A stretch of 64,000 nt of DNA from MFZZ01 sp964582715 (GTDB lineage Bacteria; Patescibacteriota; Microgenomatia; UBA1406; GWC2-37-13): contig CAZOSM010000001.1 of the NCBI GenBank assembly GCA_964582715.1, forward strand, positions 186,001-250,000. The letters are read 5' to 3'. The notes beneath the pieces were generated by a model. It searched no databases, had not been told where the DNA came from, and was given only the letters and a program-made list of their open reading frames with translations. Positions 42,509 through 50,926 of this stretch are shown here, one piece after another (the stretch's first letter is position 1; every line of letters begins with the position of its first letter). Position numbers and translations under genes: made by a program.

Positions 42509-44737
42509 ATGAAACGTTTTTTTCCTAAAAAAATATCTAAGAAACTCATCTGGACTACCATTATTGGTGGAGGTATTTTGTTTGCTATTATTGCAATCAT
42601 TGTCCCACTGTATCTCTTTTTTGTTGCTGGTCTGCCTACCCCTTACGAACTAAAAGATTACAAATCTGTTCCACTTTCGACCCATATTTATGATAGAAAC
42701 GGAAAGCTTCTTTATGAAGTATATAAAGATGAGAACAGAACCCCAATAAAGCTCGACTCACTTCCAGAGTATGTAACACAAGCAACGGTTGCAATAGAAG
42801 ATCGCGATTTTTATGAACATGGTGGCATCTCTGTATTTTCCGGAATGCTTCGTGCCTTACGAGACACTGTGGTGACAAATAATCTACAGGGAGGTTCAAC
42901 CATTACTCAACAACTTGTAAAAAGTGCACTTCTTACACCGGAACGTACTATTCAGAGAAAAATAAAAGAAATTATTTTAGCTGTATGGGCAGAACAAATT
43001 TATACAAAAAATGAAATTTTAGAAATGTATCTTAATCAGGTTCCGTATGGAGGATCATCATATGGCATACAACAAGCAGCCAAGACATACTACGATAAAC
43101 CAGCGTCCGATCTTGAACTTCATGAAGCTGCACTTCTTGCCGGATTACCACAAGCACCAACTCTGTACTCCCCACATGTCAACCCTGAATATGCAAAAAT
43201 TCGCCGGGATTCGGTACTCAAAAGTATGATGATAGAAGGTTACATTAATGAGGATCAGTATAACAAAGCAACTAATATGCCAATTGTAGTAGAGCCACCA
43301 AATATAGATATTAAGGCTCCTCATTTTGTCTTTGAAGTTAAAAAGCTTCTTGAGGAAGAATATGGTTTGGAACAACTGGAGGAAGGCGGATTAAAGGTAA
43401 CAACAACATTAGACTTAGATGTTCAACAACAGGCAGAGCAAATTCTGGCAGAAGAAGTAGAAGAAATCAAAAACCTAAATGTAACAAATGGAGCTGTTAC
43501 GGTAACCCGCCCACCAACCGGAGAGATACTGGCAATGGTTGGATCAGTTAACTACTTTGCCACAGGTTCTGGTGCATTTAATGTAGCAACAGCCAATACA
43601 AGACAACCTGGGAGTTCGATTAAACCAATTAACTATGCAGTTGGGATTGATAGTAAAAAGGTTACTGCCTCAACTATGTTCCTAGATATCCCAACCTGTT
43701 TTAGTAATCCTGGACAACCAAAAGGATACTGTCCTAAAAACTATGATGGAAGCTTTCATGGTCCAGTGCAGCTACGGTATGCCCTTGCAAACTCATACAA
43801 TATCCCAGCTGTTAAAATGCTTGCGTACAACGGCGTTGAAGCCTTTATTGCTTCATCAGAAGCATTTCTTATTACGTCTTTCAAAGATCCAACACAGTAC
43901 GGGTTATCTCTTACGCTTGGTGGAGGAGAAGTACCTATGACCGAGATGGCTCAGGCATTCTCTGCTTTGGCAAACCGTGGGACGCCTAAGAAATTAAATT
44001 ACGTGCTGAAAGTAGAAGATAAAAATGGAAAGATCCTCTATGAATTTAAAGATCCAAACTTCGAGCAGAATGTGCAGGATTCTATCGATCTTCCTAATTA
44101 CCTTGCGATGACAGGTAAAAAAGCTATCTCAGAAGACACTGCTTTTATAGTTTCTCATATCCTACAAGATAATAATGCAAGGAGTTCCGCATTTGGTACT
44201 AACTCGGAGCTCGTAATTCCAGGTAAATCTGTTTCTGTAAAAACAGGTACAACAGATGACTTACGTGATAACTGGACCATTGGATATACACCAAACTTTT
44301 TAGTTGCTGTTTGGGTTGGAAACAATGACTTTACTCCCATGAACCAGGGTGTAGCTTCTGGTTTAACAGGTGCATCTCCTGTCTGGAATAGAATGATGAC
44401 TTACTTACTAGAAAATCAACCAGATCTACCACCAGTTAAACCTGCAAATGTAGAAGGAGTACAGGTCTGTAATGATACTGGTGTCCGGGCAGGCCGTGAA
44501 GGAGATGGTTTTAACTGTCCTACCCGCTTTGAGTATCTTATTAAAGGTACAGACTCTCCAACTGGTATTGCTAAAGAACAGGTCCCAGTAAACCGCGATA
44601 CTGATCAGTATTTACCAGATCCAAACAATCCTGCTGTAGAAATGAGAGAAAAAACAATGATCCGAGATATGTTTAATAAATACTGCATCGAGTGTAATCA
44701 TGAAAATGAAGCCCCACAAACTGTTGTAATACGCTAA
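42509..44737 (+). CDS. Bifunctional penicillin-binding protein 1A
   Basis: Polymerises and cross-links peptidoglycan. The 742-residue protein has one N-terminal membrane anchor (about 13-36), the GT51 domain with catalytic Glu in AIEDRDFYEHGG (about 97) and LQGGSTITQQLVKSAL, and the transpeptidase with SxxK (SSIK, about 370), SYN (about 429) and KTG (SVKTGTTDDLRDNW, about 578). The C-terminal ~80 residues include four Cys (CNDTG, FNCPT, YCIECN) that might form disulfides or bind metal outside the cell. It is the complete paralogue of the edge-truncated PBP1A at 1-1966. Confidence 0.96.
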   Translation: MKRFFPKKISKKLIWTTIIGGGILFAIIAIIVPLYLFFVAGLPTPYELKDYKSVPLSTHIYDRNGKLLYEVYKDENRTPIKLDSLPEYVTQATVAIEDRDFYEHGGISVFSGMLRALRDTVVTNNLQGGSTITQQLVKSALLTPERTIQRKIKEIILAVWAEQIYTKNEILEMYLNQVPYGGSSYGIQQAAKTYYDKPASDLELHEAALLAGLPQAPTLYSPHVNPEYAKIRRDSVLKSMMIEGYINEDQYNKATNMPIVVEPPNIDIKAPHFVFEVKKLLEEEYGLEQLEEGGLKVTTTLDLDVQQQAEQILAEEVEEIKNLNVTNGAVTVTRPPTGEILAMVGSVNYFATGSGAFNVATANTRQPGSSIKPINYAVGIDSKKVTASTMFLDIPTCFSNPGQPKGYCPKNYDGSFHGPVQLRYALANSYNIPAVKMLAYNGVEAFIASSEAFLITSFKDPTQYGLSLTLGGGEVPMTEMAQAFSALANRGTPKKLNYVLKVEDKNGKILYEFKDPNFEQNVQDSIDLPNYLAMTGKKAISEDTAFIVSHILQDNNARSSAFGTNSELVIPGKSVSVKTGTTDDLRDNWTIGYTPNFLVAVWVGNNDFTPMNQGVASGLTGASPVWNRMMTYLLENQPDLPPVKPANVEGVQVCNDTGVRAGREGDGFNCPTRFEYLIKGTDSPTGIAKEQVPVNRDTDQYLPDPNNPAVEMREKTMIRDMFNKYCIECNHENEAPQTVVIR

Positions 44738-44767
44738 AATATACTTCTTGTTATTCGTTTACCACCT

Positions 44768-45814
44768 ATGATTGATATTACTTATCCCTCAGTAGAGACT
44801 TACGGAATAAATGGAAATAAAAAAACAACAAGTTTAGAAGAAGATAGACCATATAAAGAATTCAGATTTAGAGGTAGAATTCCCACAGATTTTTCTTTAG
44901 GACTCCTTCAGGGAGAACCTGTTCTTCAACAACCATTACCACCTCTTATTATTACCACCTTAGACAGATTTGTCCTCGAATCACTTTCTGGAGGAATATC
45001 TACTGATTCTGCAGAAATTGCTGAGGAATTTGTCACCTCTAGACAAGCAGAATTACTTAAGCAACAATTAAGATATGTCGAAGATCTTACTAATACGTTA
45101 GATATAGATACGGATAGCATAATAGAAACTGTTCGTTCTGATTTGATAAATACGTTATACGGTTTAGGAGCAAGACCGGGAATTATATACCCTCTTACTC
45201 ATATACCTATGCAAATCAGAGATAGCCATGGGCCATCGTTTGCTAAACCGGATGAATTATGTATAAGTAAATTTCAAGTTGTCAGAAAAGCCTTGGATTT
45301 CAAGACAGTGTTTGATTCTCCATTTTCTTTAGAAAAAATTTCTCAAATAAAATTAAAATCAATAGTTGCACACGAATTTGGTCATGCTATAGATAGAATG
45401 CTTTCTACCCCATCTTATATTATTGAAGGTGAAGAACTAAGTCCCGATTTTGAAGATGTAAAGTATGAGCGCTTTGCTGAATTCTGGGGGAGATATATTT
45501 TTGGAGAAGATCAGGATGCTCAAAAATTACTACATCAAGAATGGTTAATTCATGTAGCCAGTGCTGCCCATTTTTGGCAGTCACTTCGTTATATAGATGA
45601 AACATATCCACATAATGAATTCTCTATGATTCGATTTATCGAGACATTAAATGAAATTGTAGTAGATCCACAAGTGAAAGATTATATTGAGTGTAAACAA
45701 GGTAAATATACTGGATCATATCTTGGAGCTGAATCAGAGTTTTATGCTATGCCATATAGTAAGGAAATTGTATTTAAAGCTATGCAAACTCAAATGGGAA
45801 GAATGGCTTACTAA
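44768..45814 (+). CDS. Putative zinc metallopeptidase (HEFGH motif)
   Basis: Not assigned to a named family. The 348-residue protein has no signal peptide or membrane segment. It carries a zincin motif SIVAHEFGHAIDRML (His at about 202 and 206), with Glu in YERFAEFWGRYIFG about 30 residues later as a possible third ligand. The N-terminal 190 residues are unrecognised. Proteins of this shape may be intracellular proteases, but catalysis is inferred from the motif alone. It lies between PBP1A and two small membrane proteins; no clear promoter sits at the leaderless distance. Confidence 0.75.
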   Translation: MIDITYPSVETYGINGNKKTTSLEEDRPYKEFRFRGRIPTDFSLGLLQGEPVLQQPLPPLIITTLDRFVLESLSGGISTDSAEIAEEFVTSRQAELLKQQLRYVEDLTNTLDIDTDSIIETVRSDLINTLYGLGARPGIIYPLTHIPMQIRDSHGPSFAKPDELCISKFQVVRKALDFKTVFDSPFSLEKISQIKLKSIVAHEFGHAIDRMLSTPSYIIEGEELSPDFEDVKYERFAEFWGRYIFGEDQDAQKLLHQEWLIHVASAAHFWQSLRYIDETYPHNEFSMIRFIETLNEIVVDPQVKDYIECKQGKYTGSYLGAESEFYAMPYSKEIVFKAMQTQMGRMAY

Positions 45815-45818
45815 TTTC

Positions 45819-46118
45819 TTATCTTCCGAATCTCAAGTAAATAAGCATTGCAATAAATAGGTAGATTGCTGTTCCATACGGAGAAAGGAACAATGAACAT
45901 ATCAGTCCAAGTAAGGTAATAATAAAATATCCCTGAAAACGGGTACTATTTACCATAGTTCTTGTGATAATAAGAAAGAAAAACAACACAACGAGTGAAC
46001 TGGTTCTAAATGGTTCAAGAGAAAACTGAAAAAAATGACTTGCAATAAGGAATACTCCAAAAAAGAAAGTAAATAAATCTTTTTCATCCAAAAAAAATCT
46101 ATCAAATCTGAAAATCAT
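45819..46118 (-). CDS. Small membrane protein of unknown function
   Basis: A 99-residue protein with three or so membrane segments and a Phe-rich N-terminus (RFDRFFLDEKDLFTFFF). Not recognised. It follows the 47-residue membrane protein gene by one base and probably shares its promoter. Confidence 0.6.
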   Translation of the reverse strand: MIFRFDRFFLDEKDLFTFFFGVFLIASHFFQFSLEPFRTSSLVVLFFFLIITRTMVNSTRFQGYFIITLLGLICSLFLSPYGTAIYLFIAMLIYLRFGR

Positions 46119-46119
46119 A

Positions 46120-46263
46120 TTACTGAATTAATTCTAAAATAAAAAACCACTTTTTATCGAGAATATAATACTGATCAATAAAAAACGCAATAAGAAAGGA
46201 AATAATACTAATAATAAGGATTGGAAGAAACTTCTGAAGTAGCTTATTTGCAGATAACACCAT
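46120..46263 (-). CDS. 47-residue single- or double-span membrane protein
   Basis: From ATG 46263 the protein is MVLSANKLLQKFLPIL and onward, with one membrane segment (about 12-33) and a second weakly hydrophobic end. The start is fixed by a perfect TATAAT whose last base is 6 nt upstream; the longer frame from 46302 would span the promoter. Unknown function. Confidence 0.55.
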   Translation of the reverse strand: MVLSANKLLQKFLPILIISIISFLIAFFIDQYYILDKKWFFILELIQ

Positions 46264-46269
46264 ATGTTC

Positions 46270-46275
46270 ATTATA
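46270..46275 (-). promoter_or_regulatory. -10 box of the small membrane protein pair
   Basis: TATAAT on the minus strand, 6 nt before the ATG at 46263. Confidence 0.6.
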
Positions 46276-46328
46276 CAAAAAATGTAAGTACAATAAGTAC
46301 ACTATTTTATAAATATGTCTTGTAGTGA

Positions 46329-46334
46329 TATACT
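46329..46334 (+). promoter_or_regulatory. -10 box of rarA
   Basis: TATACT, 6 nt before the rarA ATG at 46341. Divergent from the promoter at 46270. Confidence 0.6.
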
Positions 46335-46340
46335 ATTGCC

Positions 46341-47534
46341 ATGGATAAACCGCTTGCAGAAGTCCTCCGACCAACTAAACTCCAGGATTTTATTGGTCAG
46401 GAACATTTGATCGGAAAAGGTAAACCTATTTCTCGCATGATCGAGAATGGGCATATTTCTTCTATGATTTTATGGGGACCTCCAGGATGCGGAAAGACAA
46501 CACTAGCACGTCTTATTGCCCAATCAGCAGAAGCAGAATTTGTTCCTTTTTCGGCTGTCACAAGTGGAGTAAAAGATGTCCGTGAAGTGATAGCACAAGC
46601 CAGACAACGAAAGGACTTCTTTAAAACAGAAACCATTTTATTCGTCGATGAGATACACAGATTTAACAAAGCTCAACAAGATGCGTTTCTCCCGGCGGTT
46701 GAAGATGGCACCATTACACTCATTGGTGCAACTACAGAAAACCCGGGTTTTGAAGTAAATGCACCACTTATCTCCCGTTCTCATGTATATGTTCTTAAAC
46801 AACTGACAGATGAAGATATGCAGAAAATCATCAAGAAAGCAGTAAAGCTCTTTCCGAATAACAAGTTTGAAAAGAAAGCGCTTGACCATATCGTCACTTT
46901 TTCTAATGGCGATGCGAGAAGTGCCCTCAATGCCCTTGAGCTTGCAGCCTCCATAGCTCCTCGAGTTAACCTGGAAATAGCAGAAGAAGCACTGCAACAA
47001 AAATCTATTTACTACGATAAAAAAGGAGATTCACATTACGATACTATTTCTGCATTCATTAAAAGTATGAGAGGCAGTAAACCAGATGCAGCCTTACATT
47101 ACCTGGCTCGCATGTTAAAAGCAGGAGAGGATCCAATGTTTATTGCCCGTCGCATGGTAATTTTTGCTTCAGAAGATATTAGTAATGCGCAACCCACAGC
47201 ACTTGTGCTAGCCACATCTTGTATGCAGGCTGTACATATGGTTGGTATGCCAGAAGCTCAGATTATTTTGGCTCAAACCGCCACTTACCTTGCAACTGCC
47301 AAGAAATCTACAGCTTCATATGATGGTATAAATGAGGCAATCAGAGATGTAGAGAATATGAAACTTGATGTAATTCCACTTCATCTGCGTAACGCCTCCA
47401 ATACAGTTATGAAACAACAGGGTTATGGTGAAGGTCATGTGCGATACCCTTATAAAGAAGAGAAAAAAGGAAAAAAAGTAAACCAGGAGTATATGCCAAA
47501 GAACCTCGTTGGGAAAAAGTATTACAGACCTTAA
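46341..47534 (+). CDS. rarA: Replication-associated recombination protein A (RarA/MgsA)
   Basis: AAA+ ATPase related to clamp-loader subunits, acting at stalled replication forks. The 397-residue protein has LRPTKLQDFIGQEHLIG at the N-terminus, Walker A GPPGCGKTTLAR (about 48), Walker B LFVDEIHRFNKAQQDAFLP, sensor 1 TLIGATTENPGFE, and the C-terminal MgsA tetramerisation region (GRYPYK-like end RYPYKEEKKGKK). Its stop overlaps the convergent gene stop by 4 bp. Confidence 0.96.
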   Translation: MDKPLAEVLRPTKLQDFIGQEHLIGKGKPISRMIENGHISSMILWGPPGCGKTTLARLIAQSAEAEFVPFSAVTSGVKDVREVIAQARQRKDFFKTETILFVDEIHRFNKAQQDAFLPAVEDGTITLIGATTENPGFEVNAPLISRSHVYVLKQLTDEDMQKIIKKAVKLFPNNKFEKKALDHIVTFSNGDARSALNALELAASIAPRVNLEIAEEALQQKSIYYDKKGDSHYDTISAFIKSMRGSKPDAALHYLARMLKAGEDPMFIARRMVIFASEDISNAQPTALVLATSCMQAVHMVGMPEAQIILAQTATYLATAKKSTASYDGINEAIRDVENMKLDVIPLHLRNASNTVMKQQGYGEGHVRYPYKEEKKGKKVNQEYMPKNLVGKKYYRP

Positions 47535-48277
47535 CCAATCTGCTCTAATAATGCTGGAACTGCAGATTCTGTGAGATAGATCTCTTCTTCACCGTCTTCT
47601 TTAATCCTTCGTTTAGCTTCTTCATAAGTCTGAAGGTCAGCTACACAATACCACAACGTATCCTTATCTCTTTTGGATAATAAAGAAACAGCCTTTTCCG
47701 CTGTACTGCGAAGATCGCTTAATACTTCTTCACCCATAAGAGGAATTTGTGACTTCCAGATACCATATTTAATGAGTGTCAGTATATTATTATGCGAAAT
47801 AGCATATGAAATGGCCTCATGAGAGCTTTGAATAAAATGAATATTCATAAGGCCATACATATTCTTCATTTGCTGTGCCATTGCAACTGTTTCCTCTTCT
47901 TTATCTCTTTCAGATATGAGGTGCAGATCTAAATCAGATGATACTAATTCCCCTCGTTTTAAGTGTATACCTACTGGTTCAAGCTCGTCATAATCTCTTT
48001 TTTCCTCACACTGATATTTTTGTCTTCTTGCCAGTCCAACTGAGCTTGAACCTACCACTGATGCACATAGTACTCCCGCCTGTTGTAACTCTGCCTTATG
48101 CCTTTGTATGATCTGACTTCCAATGTATATCTGTTCACGACTTAAAGGAGAAAAAAGTTCGATCGACTGCTTACCATGAGGATAGTAAGGGCTGAAGTTC
48201 ATTTCTCGTAGATCATCTTGTGATAAGTATCTGACTTCTTCTATAGATAAAGGTCTAGATAATAATTCGGAAAGCAT
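47531..48277 (-). CDS. Nucleotidyltransferase-fold protein of unknown role
   Basis: A 248-residue soluble protein. The segment VVGSSSVGLARRQ and, after an insertion of ~30 residues, SSDLDLHLIS match the polymerase-beta-type nucleotidyltransferase pattern (GS-x-n-DxD). A helical C-terminal half follows, ending in an acidic stretch. The specific reaction (nucleotide transfer to protein, RNA or antibiotic) is unknown. TATAAT lies 5 nt before the ATG. Confidence 0.65.
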   Translation of the reverse strand: MLSELLSRPLSIEEVRYLSQDDLREMNFSPYYPHGKQSIELFSPLSREQIYIGSQIIQRHKAELQQAGVLCASVVGSSSVGLARRQKYQCEEKRDYDELEPVGIHLKRGELVSSDLDLHLISERDKEEETVAMAQQMKNMYGLMNIHFIQSSHEAISYAISHNNILTLIKYGIWKSQIPLMGEEVLSDLRSTAEKAVSLLSKRDKDTLWYCVADLQTYEEAKRRIKEDGEEEIYLTESAVPALLEQIG

Positions 48278-48282
48278 CTAAT

Positions 48283-48288
48283 ATTATA
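48283..48288 (-). promoter_or_regulatory. -10 box of nucleotidyltransferase-fold gene
   Basis: TATAAT on the minus strand, 5 nt before the ATG at 48277, in the 21-bp gap after the GT39 gene. Confidence 0.5.
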
Positions 48289-48298
48289 CTACAGGATA

Positions 48299-49807
48299 TT
48301 ACATCTGCTCTTCTTCAGTATCTTCCTGCGTATCATTACACTTTTGCAGATCGAGTATTACCCACCTGTCTTTACTTTCTGCGATTATCTCGCATCTTTC
48401 GATCCAGTAATGAGTGTCTTCATCAAAGTTAACGACAGCCATATGGGTTGCGCCGCCTTCCTCTATAAAATTACGTATATTCCCACCTCCAATAGTCCAG
48501 CCATAACGATTAGTCTGGTATAAAAAGGCTGGGTCACTCTGGTAAGGTGCTATAACTTTAGCATCTTTAGGTGTAATCTCATCTGTTTTTCGACCTGCTT
48601 CTACTATTACATCACGGGTTACTCCAAAGTAACCTCGCACTTCATACCAACCAAAAGCAATCATCATCAGTACAAGGCTTCCAGCAAGAATTACATTAAT
48701 TGCGTTTTGGATAAATCCTTTGCCAATAGTTATAAGCCACACAAGTCCACGCGCCATAAGAATACAGCCCACCGGAACTATCGGAAGTTGATAGTAATCA
48801 TGTGTTACATTTCCTTTTGCAATAACTACAAAAAAGGTCACAACTCCAACAAGCCACCAGTAATACATATACTCTTCTTTCTTCTTTACACCTTTTGCCA
48901 GTCCTAAAAAGAAGAGGACAAACCCACCTGAGGCAAATATAAGTCTGTTTAAACGGTCAAACAAAATCCATCTAAAGTATGAACCAGTAAAGCGAATATT
49001 ACCTTGGTTATAAAGCCATGTTGTACCAAACATTCCTTCTGGGTGCTGATTGATATGCCAACGCCACAGGAAAAACGGGACTAAACTCAGGATTCCATAT
49101 ACATATAAAGAAGGTGATTTAAATATCCTTAAACCATATCCTTTCAGGAGCATATACACGATAGGTAAACCAAGTACTAACCCATATGGCTTGGTAAGAA
49201 TGGTGAAGGTGGTGGCGAGACCAGCAAGTACTGCAAAGATTAATTGCTTGCGATCTGCCCATAATGCAACCAGGTACAACGCAAGTACACTAAAAAAGAT
49301 ATGCAATGGATCGGCCATCACAACTCTTCCGTAATAGATATTAAAAGGTAATACTGCAAAAAAGAATGAAGCAATAAGAGCTGTCGTGTTGCCAGAGTAC
49401 TTTCTAACTAATAGATAAAGAAAGACAGTTGTGAGGCTTGAAAAGAATACACTTACCAGCCGGCTGTACATCTCATTTACACCGAAGTAATAATAAAACG
49501 GATACACAATGATGTTATAAATCGGGAATTCGGCAAAGAAGTAGCGGTTTGGATTTGGCTCCTGATTTTCGTTTAGACTATTATATGAATCGAACTTAGG
49601 ATATAACGGCGTAAAACCTTCTTTAATAAAATTTCGGGTAACTGCACCAGTATCTGCCTGACGCCAAGAATGCCAGTCTGCAAGCGGATTATCTATTCTG
49701 TACAAACGGGGAATAAAGCTTATGATAAAAAGTAAAATTAATACTCCTGCAAAAAGATACTTCCTTTCAAGTAATGCATCTACTTTTTGAATGAGAGTTG
49801 TAATCAT
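48299..49807 (-). CDS. GT39/ArnT-type membrane glycosyltransferase
   Basis: Multispanning glycosyltransferase that uses a polyprenyl-phosphate sugar to modify proteins or glycans on the outer face of the membrane. The 502-residue protein has about eleven membrane segments. The first outer loop carries NPLADWHSWRQADT, with the catalytic-type Asp residues, then FFAEFPIYNII and YYGRVVMADPLHIFF. A paralogue at 53379 has a changed first loop. Its own TATAAT contains the stop codon of the upstream epimerase gene. Confidence 0.88.
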   Translation of the reverse strand: MITTLIQKVDALLERKYLFAGVLILLFIISFIPRLYRIDNPLADWHSWRQADTGAVTRNFIKEGFTPLYPKFDSYNSLNENQEPNPNRYFFAEFPIYNIIVYPFYYYFGVNEMYSRLVSVFFSSLTTVFLYLLVRKYSGNTTALIASFFFAVLPFNIYYGRVVMADPLHIFFSVLALYLVALWADRKQLIFAVLAGLATTFTILTKPYGLVLGLPIVYMLLKGYGLRIFKSPSLYVYGILSLVPFFLWRWHINQHPEGMFGTTWLYNQGNIRFTGSYFRWILFDRLNRLIFASGGFVLFFLGLAKGVKKKEEYMYYWWLVGVVTFFVVIAKGNVTHDYYQLPIVPVGCILMARGLVWLITIGKGFIQNAINVILAGSLVLMMIAFGWYEVRGYFGVTRDVIVEAGRKTDEITPKDAKVIAPYQSDPAFLYQTNRYGWTIGGGNIRNFIEEGGATHMAVVNFDEDTHYWIERCEIIAESKDRWVILDLQKCNDTQEDTEEEQM

Positions 49808-49815
49808 GACAATTC

Positions 49816-49821
49816 ATTATA
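49816..49821 (-). promoter_or_regulatory. -10 box of GT39 gene containing upstream stop codon
   Basis: TATAAT on the minus strand, 8 nt before the ATG at 49807. Its bases 3-5 are the TAA stop of the RmlC-like gene. Confidence 0.5.
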
Positions 49822-50419
49822 CAAACTTCTCTGGTGATTTTTCACGAAGCGTAATTGCATTGGTATCTCGCTCTGAGATAATCATCTTATCTCTTTCCAG
49901 CGGCCATTCAATATTGATATCAGGGTCAAAAACGGAAATAGCAACATCACCTTTTGTGTCTCGATCTTTATAAAGGCGATCTACCAGATACAAATAGTCC
50001 AGTGGACCTTCCAGAACACATACCGAGTTACCCACACCAGATGGCAAGAATAAGCATCCTTTTAATGCGTCTTCTCTATCTCCCATAATGAAGTATTCTT
50101 TCTTACCAAAAGTTTCAGACTCCGGGCGGACATCTACAATCGCGGCAAAACAGGTTCCAGAGATAATACATACATATTTATTCCATCCTTCTGCATGAAT
50201 ACCACGGATTACATTCTGCTCCGAACGTGCATGATTAACCTGTTTTACTTCAAAGATGGTTCCTGTTACTTCTTCCAATTCTGGTACTTTTACAACTTCT
50301 GAAAAAAAGCCTCTATTGTCTGCGTGGATTGGTCTTTCTATGTAAAAAAGTCCATTTATTGTTGTTTTATAAACGCCTTCTTTTACTTTGTTTTCATCTG
50401 TGGGTTGATATGTTTGCAT
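49817..50419 (-). CDS. dTDP-4-dehydrorhamnose 3,5-epimerase-like sugar epimerase
   Basis: Cupin-fold epimerase of 200 residues related to RmlC. Visible features are DNRGFFSEVVKV, the His-containing VIRGIHAEGWNKYV (RmlC: RGLHYQ), FLPSGVGNSVCVLEG and the nucleotide-sugar-contacting end SVFDPDINIEWPL. RmlA, RmlB and RmlD genes are not in the window, so the exact sugar is uncertain. It lies between riboflavin kinase and the GT39 gene. Confidence 0.85.
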   Translation of the reverse strand: MQTYQPTDENKVKEGVYKTTINGLFYIERPIHADNRGFFSEVVKVPELEEVTGTIFEVKQVNHARSEQNVIRGIHAEGWNKYVCIISGTCFAAIVDVRPESETFGKKEYFIMGDREDALKGCLFLPSGVGNSVCVLEGPLDYLYLVDRLYKDRDTKGDVAISVFDPDINIEWPLERDKMIISERDTNAITLREKSPEKFV

Positions 50420-50426
50420 AATTATT

Positions 50427-50432
50427 ATTATA
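50427..50432 (-). promoter_or_regulatory. -10 box of RmlC-like gene containing upstream stop codon
   Basis: TATAAT on the minus strand, 7 nt before the ATG at 50419; the TAA stop of the riboflavin kinase gene lies inside it (50430-50428). Confidence 0.5.
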
Positions 50433-50802
50433 AACGAGAAAAAAATTCCCTGGCATCTTTTTCATCTTGTTCCATTTGTGTAATAAGTTCTTCTTTGGAA
50501 TTAAATTTGATATTTTCACGCAGTTTTTTATACACATCAACAGTAAGTGTTTCACCATAGATATCTTCATCAAAGTCCAAAATATATACTTCAGCCTTTT
50601 TATCTGTTTCATTAAAGGTAACGGATGGTCCAATAAAAATGAGGGAAGATAGCTTACGATCCTTATGTTGAGTAACTCCGATAAATATACCTTCTGGAGC
50701 ATTTGCTTGAACTGCGATGTTTGCTGTAGGGTAACCAAGCTGCTTTCCCCGGCCCAAATTTTTTTCTACGATGCCGGAAATAGTGAATAATAGATTTAAC
50801 AT
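50428..50802 (-). CDS. Stand-alone riboflavin kinase
   Basis: Makes FMN from riboflavin and ATP. The 124-residue protein is only the kinase half of the usual bifunctional RibF: GRGKQLGYPTANI (about 17-29, with the PTAN motif that binds metal and ATP) and AEVYILDFDEDIYG, with the catalytic Glu. The FMN adenylyltransferase domain is missing, so FAD would need another enzyme or uptake. MurB in this window needs FAD. It begins 10 bp after the tRNA gene and has no -10 box, so it may be co-transcribed with the tRNA. Confidence 0.9.
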   Translation of the reverse strand: MLNLLFTISGIVEKNLGRGKQLGYPTANIAVQANAPEGIFIGVTQHKDRKLSSLIFIGPSVTFNETDKKAEVYILDFDEDIYGETLTVDVYKKLRENIKFNSKEELITQMEQDEKDAREFFSRL

Positions 50803-50812
50803 ATGAAGAATG

Positions 50813-50885
50813 TGCCTGAGGGGAGAGTCGAACTCCCGACCTATCGCTTATGAAACGACCGCTCTAACCACTGAGCTACCCAGGC
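50813..50885 (-). tRNA. tRNA with CAT anticodon (elongator Met or Ile2)
   Basis: A 73-nt cloverleaf on the minus strand: acceptor GCCTGGG/CTCAGGC, D-arm GCTC..GAGC, anticodon stem GTCGT/GCGAT with loop TTCATAA (anticodon CAT), T-arm GGGAG TTCGACT CTCCC and discriminator A. The G1-C72 pair and the absence of GGG/CCC in the anticodon stem exclude the initiator tRNA. Whether it is Met or lysidine-modified Ile2 cannot be decided here. The 3' CCA is not encoded (ACA follows). Confidence 0.95.
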
Positions 50886-50913
50886 TTTTAAAGCGCAAAA
50901 TGGATCTATCGAT

Positions 50914-50919
50914 TATAAT
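50914..50919 (+). promoter_or_regulatory. -10 box of GT2 gene
   Basis: TATAAT, 7 nt before the ATG at 50927 and 28 bp from the 5' end of the divergent tRNA gene. It starts the plus-strand glycan operon. Confidence 0.65.
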
Positions 50920-50926
50920 ATATTCT

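Noticed and set aside
50810..50926. Coding extension of the GT2 gene upstream of 50927
   Set aside because: The frame runs antisense through the tRNA gene (peptide RGESNSRPIAYETTALTTELPR in parts is typical of translated tRNA), and the TATAAT box lies within it.
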